From NCBI RefSeq assembly GCF_042651565.1, contig NZ_JBHSDF010000005.1: 64,000 bases of DNA. One strand, 5' to 3'. The position numbers and the translations under genes were made by a program. A model generated the notes under the pieces. It ran no database searches. It saw only the letters and a program-made list of their open reading frames with translations, and was not told where the DNA came from. The DNA comes from Salinispirillum marinum (GTDB lineage: Bacteria; Pseudomonadota; Gammaproteobacteria; Pseudomonadales; Natronospirillaceae). Positions 59,788 through 64,000 of this stretch are shown piece after piece. How positions within the stretch are numbered: the first letter of the stretch is position 1; each line of letters opens with the position of its first letter.

Positions 59788-61700
59788 GATGATGGTGTTA
59801 CTCGGGCATACAATGCTTTTTGCGCTTCGGCAAGTGGTTCTGCTAACGCTTTGAACGCATGCATCATGTCGACTTGGTTTTGGTATTTTGCTGCATGTTC
59901 AAGTTGTTCGGAAACCTTGGCAGCCGCATCGGCACCAAACGTGCGGAGTAGCCCTTTCAAACTGTGTGCTTGCCTTTGCATCAAGGCGGCATCGTTTTCG
60001 ACTAAAGCTTGTTCCATTTTTTCCAGCTTGCTGGGTAGCTCGGCGAGGAAGGGGTGCAGTATGGCTATAAGGAGTTCTTCATCGCCGCCGACTCGCGTGA
60101 GCGCAGCATGCCAGGACAGTGTGTCGTCTTGAGTTTGGGCGTTTTGTTCATGTACAGGCTCAAGTTTTGTGGAAGGTGATTCCGGCCAGGAGAGGAAGCG
60201 TGAAAGTACGGCCTGCAATTGATGGATAGCATAAGGTTTGGCGAGTACGTCATTAAAACCCGCGGTTAAATATTTTGAGATGTCTGACCCCACCAAGTTG
60301 GCGGTAATGGCTACTATGGGGAGGGCTTCGGCGCTGTATTGGCGGCGAATGTGCTCCGTGGTTTGAACACCGTCCATGCCCGGCATCATGATATCCATGA
60401 AAATGATGTCGAAGGTTTCGTGGGTCAAGCGATCTAATGCCTCCTGCCCTGACGATGTGATGACAACCAACGGTTGTCCGAGCAATTGCATTTGACCTAA
60501 AAAAAGTTCTTGATTCAGTGGTGTATCTTCCACCAACAATATCCGTGCATTCGTCGTTTCCGGGGCATGCTTCGGCGGTTTAGCCTTCATGAGCGGCAGA
60601 GACAGTAGGTCCGACAATGTGACAGGTGAGTGCACGATAGCATCGGCAACGCAGCTCGCCCGATGTTCTTCTGTTGGGTCGAGCAACAAACAAAAGGGTA
60701 GGGGTTTGATGCCCGAGTGTGCGACCTCGTTGAATAAGCGATCACCGCTCATACCGGGTAATTGTGCATCGGCAATCAATAATGTGATGGCTGGACCGTT
60801 GCTATTAATCGTTTGTTGGCGCAGATGAAACAAGGCCTCAGGGGCACTGGAACAGGCGACAACATTCGCCCCTAGCCATCTCAACAGACGGGCTAATGTT
60901 GTACTTTGGGTCGTATCGGCCAGCACAATCATGGCTGTTTGTGTCTGCATCACAAAATCCGCTGCCATACCCGTATCGGTTTTGTTTGGGATAAATGGTA
61001 CGGTCAAGATGAAGGAAGATCCTTCACCGACAACACTTTCAACGGACAATGTACCGCCCAATGCCTCAGCAAACCCGGAGCACAACGACAAGCCTAAGCC
61101 AGTCCCACCCTGTTGTGTATGCTGCGCTTGTTGAAAAGGTTGGAAAATTCGCCCCTGATCTGCGGGGTCAATGCCTATTCCGGTATCTTTAACACGAAAT
61201 ATCAACATCGGTATTGACGCGTTTTCGGCTACGGAAATATGCAAGCTCACAGAACCCCGCGAGGTAAATTTCAGCGCGTTACTTAAGAGATTTCGGATGA
61301 TGTGATTTAGAGCCTTCACATCTATGTTGATGCAGTCGGGTACGGTGTCATCCAAGGTATATTGCAAACGCAGACGTTTTTGTTGTGCATTCGCTCGAAA
61401 GACATCCAAGGTGTCCGATAGCCATTCGGGCACAGCGATATCCTGCGGTTGGGTACGGTATTCACCCGCCGCGAGCTTAGCAAAATCAAGGGTTTGATTG
61501 ATCAGATACTGCAAATAGTGGCCGGATTGGCGAGCTTTATCTAAATGCCGTTCGTTCTCATTCTGTGAAAGATCGCCATTGATCAAGTCCAAATAACCCA
61601 GCAAGCCATTCAGAATGTTACGCATCTCATGGCTGACGTGTGCCAACATGCCCATGTTGTCAGCTGTTTCACGGCGGGCGTGTTCGCTCGTACTATTCAT
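59784..61700 (-). CDS. Cytoplasmic hybrid histidine kinase with receiver and Hpt domains
   Basis: A 638-residue kinase without membrane helices. HisKA (AHVSHEMRNILNGLLGYLDL) opens the protein, followed by HATPase_c (DTGIGIDPADQG, GGTGLGLSL). A first, poorly conserved receiver-like region (about 260-355) precedes a full receiver (ARILLVEDTPLNQ; IIFMDIMMPGMDG; AKPY). A C-terminal Hpt domain has its His in RQAHSLKGLLRTFG. The Hpt probably passes phosphate to the receiver-EAL protein encoded upstream, whose 3' end it overlaps by 8 bp. Confidence 0.9.
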   Translation of the reverse strand: MNSTSEHARRETADNMGMLAHVSHEMRNILNGLLGYLDLINGDLSQNENERHLDKARQSGHYLQYLINQTLDFAKLAAGEYRTQPQDIAVPEWLSDTLDVFRANAQQKRLRLQYTLDDTVPDCINIDVKALNHIIRNLLSNALKFTSRGSVSLHISVAENASIPMLIFRVKDTGIGIDPADQGRIFQPFQQAQHTQQGGTGLGLSLCSGFAEALGGTLSVESVVGEGSSFILTVPFIPNKTDTGMAADFVMQTQTAMIVLADTTQSTTLARLLRWLGANVVACSSAPEALFHLRQQTINSNGPAITLLIADAQLPGMSGDRLFNEVAHSGIKPLPFCLLLDPTEEHRASCVADAIVHSPVTLSDLLSLPLMKAKPPKHAPETTNARILLVEDTPLNQELFLGQMQLLGQPLVVITSSGQEALDRLTHETFDIIFMDIMMPGMDGVQTTEHIRRQYSAEALPIVAITANLVGSDISKYLTAGFNDVLAKPYAIHQLQAVLSRFLSWPESPSTKLEPVHEQNAQTQDDTLSWHAALTRVGGDEELLIAILHPFLAELPSKLEKMEQALVENDAALMQRQAHSLKGLLRTFGADAAAKVSEQLEHAAKYQNQVDMMHAFKALAEPLAEAQKALYARVTPSS

Positions 61701-63753
61701 GGTTACAGGGTAATCCGTAAGATTGAATAAAAGGTCGCAGACGTTCTCTCGGAAGCGGTTTGCTGATGAGGTAACCTTGCAAATAGTCGACGCCAAGGGC
61801 ATCGACATAGTCCCTCTGCCGCTGATCCTCAACACCCTCACAAATGGTACTTAACCCTAAACCCCTAGCCAGAGTGGTCAGGGTCCGTACGATGGTACGC
61901 ATCTTGGCATTGGTGGTAATGTCGATGACAAAGGACCGGTCGATCTTGAGGCTAGTGACCGGAAACTTTAGTAAATACTCCATCGAAGAATAGCCGATAC
62001 CAAAGTCATCAAGTGCAATGGAAAAACCCATATTCTTAAGTTCATTTAGAGCGCTTATCGACTGCTGAGGGTCTGCCATGGCAGTGCTTTCAGTAATTTC
62101 TAATTCGATCATTGCTGGCGTGGCGCCGGTTTCGTCAAGCGCCGACTGGACAATATGGACCAACGATGGATCGAGGAATTGTTGTGCCGCCAGATTAACA
62201 CCCACGCGCCCTTGCCAGCCTGCATCGTACAAGCCCTTTGCCTGTTGAAACGCGGAAAATAAGACAAAACGGCCTAGGTGACGCATCAAGCCAAGGCGCT
62301 CGACAGAGGGTAAAAATTCTATTGGCGAACGAAAACGATCTTGTTCCGGGAAATACCAACGCAGCAGCGCTTCAGCGCCAAGTATGTGGTTGCTGGATAA
62401 ATGCAATTGTGGTTGATAGAACAGTGAAAACTCACCGTTTGCGATGGCTTTTTTTATCGTGTTGTCATTATTTATGATCTTTTTGCCATCGTGGACTGCA
62501 AGGGTCGATCCCCAACATACCGGTAATTCAGGGTTTTCAAGGGATAGGTCTAATGCCAGTTGTGCCTGTTGTAGGATTTGTTCGGTGCCTAAAGAGCCAT
62601 TGAGCGTGATAATGCCGGCTGCAATAGTGATTAATACAGGCTGCTTCTCAACGGTATATTCACATTCCAAAGACTGTTGAACATGTCTCAGTTGCTGCTC
62701 GGCTGTTGCTGGGTCGCGTGCACTGATCAGCAATCCAAAGCGACCGTCTTGCAGCGCATAGGATGAAATGTCCGTATGTTGTTTCAGGCGATCAGCCAGT
62801 AAGTGAAGCAAGCGCTCAAACGTTGACTGGGTGAGGGCACTGCTCAGGAGTGTGCTTTCCCGCAATTCGATGAACGCCAAATATCCGCAGGTACCATTCT
62901 CGGACAAAGTGCCGACAAAGCCCGGCAACGACTGTATGAGCAAGCGCCGGTTAGGCAGGCCCGTGAGGTCATCATGAAGGCGCAAGTACTCCAGCATATC
63001 TTCTGTGGTGCGTTGTTTGGTGATGTCCTGGAAGGCGCCGATCAATACATCCTGCTGTCCTGAGTGTGTGCCACCAACAGCCCGTATGATACGTGAACCC
63101 AGGTTAGGCACAGTGATTCTGAATTCTACGTGTAACTCGCGGGTTAAGCCTTGGTGGCCAAGCAATGTCGATTTTACCCGGGTACGATCATCCCGATGGA
63201 CGAGCCCAATAACTGAATCAAGCCCTGTCGGCAGCTCAATTGACAGGGCGTCGTTCATGCCAAGCCATTGAAACGTTTGCTTTGTAAAGCTAAAAGTCCA
63301 GTACCCCATGCCAGCCAATTGACTGGCGTGCCGTTGCAAATCGTAAGCTTCTGCCAAGTGGCGCTCTTGCCGAGTGCTGCGTAAGGCAAAGCGAACACGT
63401 TGCCGTAACAAGGGTAAATTAATCGGTTTGCGCATGAAGTCCGTCGCGCCAACCTCGAACGAATGTTCAATAGACTGTATATCATCTGCCCCGGTTAACA
63501 TGATCACGGGCACCCGATGAGTGTCCGGGTTTTGACGAATACGTTGGCAGACTTCAAAGCCTTCCATGTCCGGCATATGAACATCGAGAAGTACTAGGTC
63601 TACCTTATGTTCTGCTAGGTAGGTCAACCCGGAAATGCCCGAAGAGACATAGACGATGTTGCGGGCATTATCGTTTAGGCCCGCTTTAACCAATTCGCCA
63701 ACATAGGCATCGTCATCGATGACAAGGATCGTTTCAGTTGTATCAGATGGCAT
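61693..63753 (-). CDS. Response regulator with PAS, degenerate GGDEF and intact EAL domains
   Basis: A 686-residue protein, first gene of the signalling operon. Receiver (about 8-125: VIDDDAYVG, LVLLDVHMPDMEG, MRKPI), PAS-like region (about 150-250), GGDEF-type domain with a lost motif (LQDGRF), and a C-terminal EAL domain. All EAL catalytic landmarks are visible: EALLRW, VNLAAQQF, IELEITES, LDDFGIGYSS, LKIDRSF, EGVED and LQGYLISKP. It should be a c-di-GMP phosphodiesterase controlled by phosphorylation. ATG 63753 is preferred over a GTG at 63774. Confidence 0.92.
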   Translation of the reverse strand: MPSDTTETILVIDDDAYVGELVKAGLNDNARNIVYVSSGISGLTYLAEHKVDLVLLDVHMPDMEGFEVCQRIRQNPDTHRVPVIMLTGADDIQSIEHSFEVGATDFMRKPINLPLLRQRVRFALRSTRQERHLAEAYDLQRHASQLAGMGYWTFSFTKQTFQWLGMNDALSIELPTGLDSVIGLVHRDDRTRVKSTLLGHQGLTRELHVEFRITVPNLGSRIIRAVGGTHSGQQDVLIGAFQDITKQRTTEDMLEYLRLHDDLTGLPNRRLLIQSLPGFVGTLSENGTCGYLAFIELRESTLLSSALTQSTFERLLHLLADRLKQHTDISSYALQDGRFGLLISARDPATAEQQLRHVQQSLECEYTVEKQPVLITIAAGIITLNGSLGTEQILQQAQLALDLSLENPELPVCWGSTLAVHDGKKIINNDNTIKKAIANGEFSLFYQPQLHLSSNHILGAEALLRWYFPEQDRFRSPIEFLPSVERLGLMRHLGRFVLFSAFQQAKGLYDAGWQGRVGVNLAAQQFLDPSLVHIVQSALDETGATPAMIELEITESTAMADPQQSISALNELKNMGFSIALDDFGIGYSSMEYLLKFPVTSLKIDRSFVIDITTNAKMRTIVRTLTTLARGLGLSTICEGVEDQRQRDYVDALGVDYLQGYLISKPLPRERLRPFIQSYGLPCNHE

Positions 63754-63856
63754 CGAACTCTCATAGTCGAACACTGTTAATGCGGATGATAACCGAAATC
63801 TGTCGATACAGAATGACGTACATCAACATTAACCGGTTCCCGGCGATACAGTTGTA

Positions 63857-64000
63857 TCACCGCTGAAAGCGAACCACCATGTCGTTTAAATTACGGGCCA
63901 CTGTTTTAATTTCGCCGACGCTGTCCGACGCGGAGCGCGCCTTATCAATGCTGCCATTCGCCATGTCGGCGATACGTAACACCTGACGGTTGACGTCGTC
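63857..64000 (-). CDS. Methyl-accepting chemotaxis protein, 3' end only
   Basis: The frame is open from the window edge to a TGA at 63857-63859 and gives 47 residues (DDVNRQVLRIADMANGS... ending NDMVVRFQR). This is the typical C-terminal end of a chemoreceptor signalling domain. Partial: the rest lies beyond the window. The 103 bp between this stop and the response regulator gene must contain that operon's promoter; I see no clear -35/-10 pair. Confidence 0.85.
   Translation of the reverse strand, partial: DDVNRQVLRIADMANGSIDKARSASDSVGEIKTVARNLNDMVVRFQR

Overview
The window reads as a chromosomal segment of a free-living, flagellated, probably marine gammaproteobacterium (inference). The grounds are the MotY/RNase T pair, the tesA/ybbA and mltF/purL neighbourhoods, a LapD/LapG biofilm switch and a chitin-sugar pathway. 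An Oceanospirillales-like relative is possible, but I cannot name a genus from sequence alone. There are no phage genes, insertion sequences, tRNAs or CRISPR arrays. Genes are densely packed, often with 4-bp ATGA overlaps.

Layout. 1-561: 5S rRNA, the end of an rRNA operon, then terminators and repeated 5S-tail fragments. 562-6584: a chemoreceptor gene behind a sigma-28-type promoter, glnE, an LpxL-type acyltransferase and a GNAT enzyme. 6589-15523: an N-acetylglucosamine/chitobiose regulon (nagB, nagA, a GntR regulator, a GlcNAc kinase, a cytoplasmic GH20 hexosaminidase, and an ABC importer without its own ATPase). Two identical 17-bp operator copies overlie the promoters of all three units. 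15523-25313: mostly housekeeping genes (monothiol glutaredoxin, TauE/SafE exporter, tesA, ybbA/ybbP, ThuA-like, speE, rnt, motY, argG), with a 144-bp imperfect palindrome.

25587-45651 is the most interesting part: a complete Lap-type cell-surface adhesin system. It comprises a TolC-OmpA fusion (LapE role), LapB and LapC secretion subunits, a LuxR-type regulator and a 2423-residue LapA-type adhesin. Convergent to these lie LapD (c-di-GMP receptor) and LapG (periplasmic protease). The adhesin has the N-terminal retention module and a TAAG cleavage site at residues 107-110, but its middle is a 1216-residue Asp-Ala/Asp-Ser dipeptide tract. Between lapA and lapD/lapG sit a small acidic protein and an 1139-residue fusion of an alpha-helical toroid-like region to a MurF-like amide ligase. 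I propose as a hypothesis that this pair modifies the adhesin or the envelope around it.

45846-64000: a secreted trypsin-like protease, mltF, purL and a run of co-directional genes (membrane protein, Dus, a 53-aa basic protein, MgtC-like, adenine deaminase, CheY-like and CheC-like proteins). A five-gene opposing signalling operon follows (receiver-PAS-GGDEF-EAL, hybrid kinase with Hpt, EAL-HDOD, a SUOX-fold-like periplasmic protein, and a sensor kinase), then the 3' end of another chemoreceptor gene. Several of these products could alter the c-di-GMP level that LapD reads, so the window joins surface attachment, chemotaxis and chitin-sugar use.
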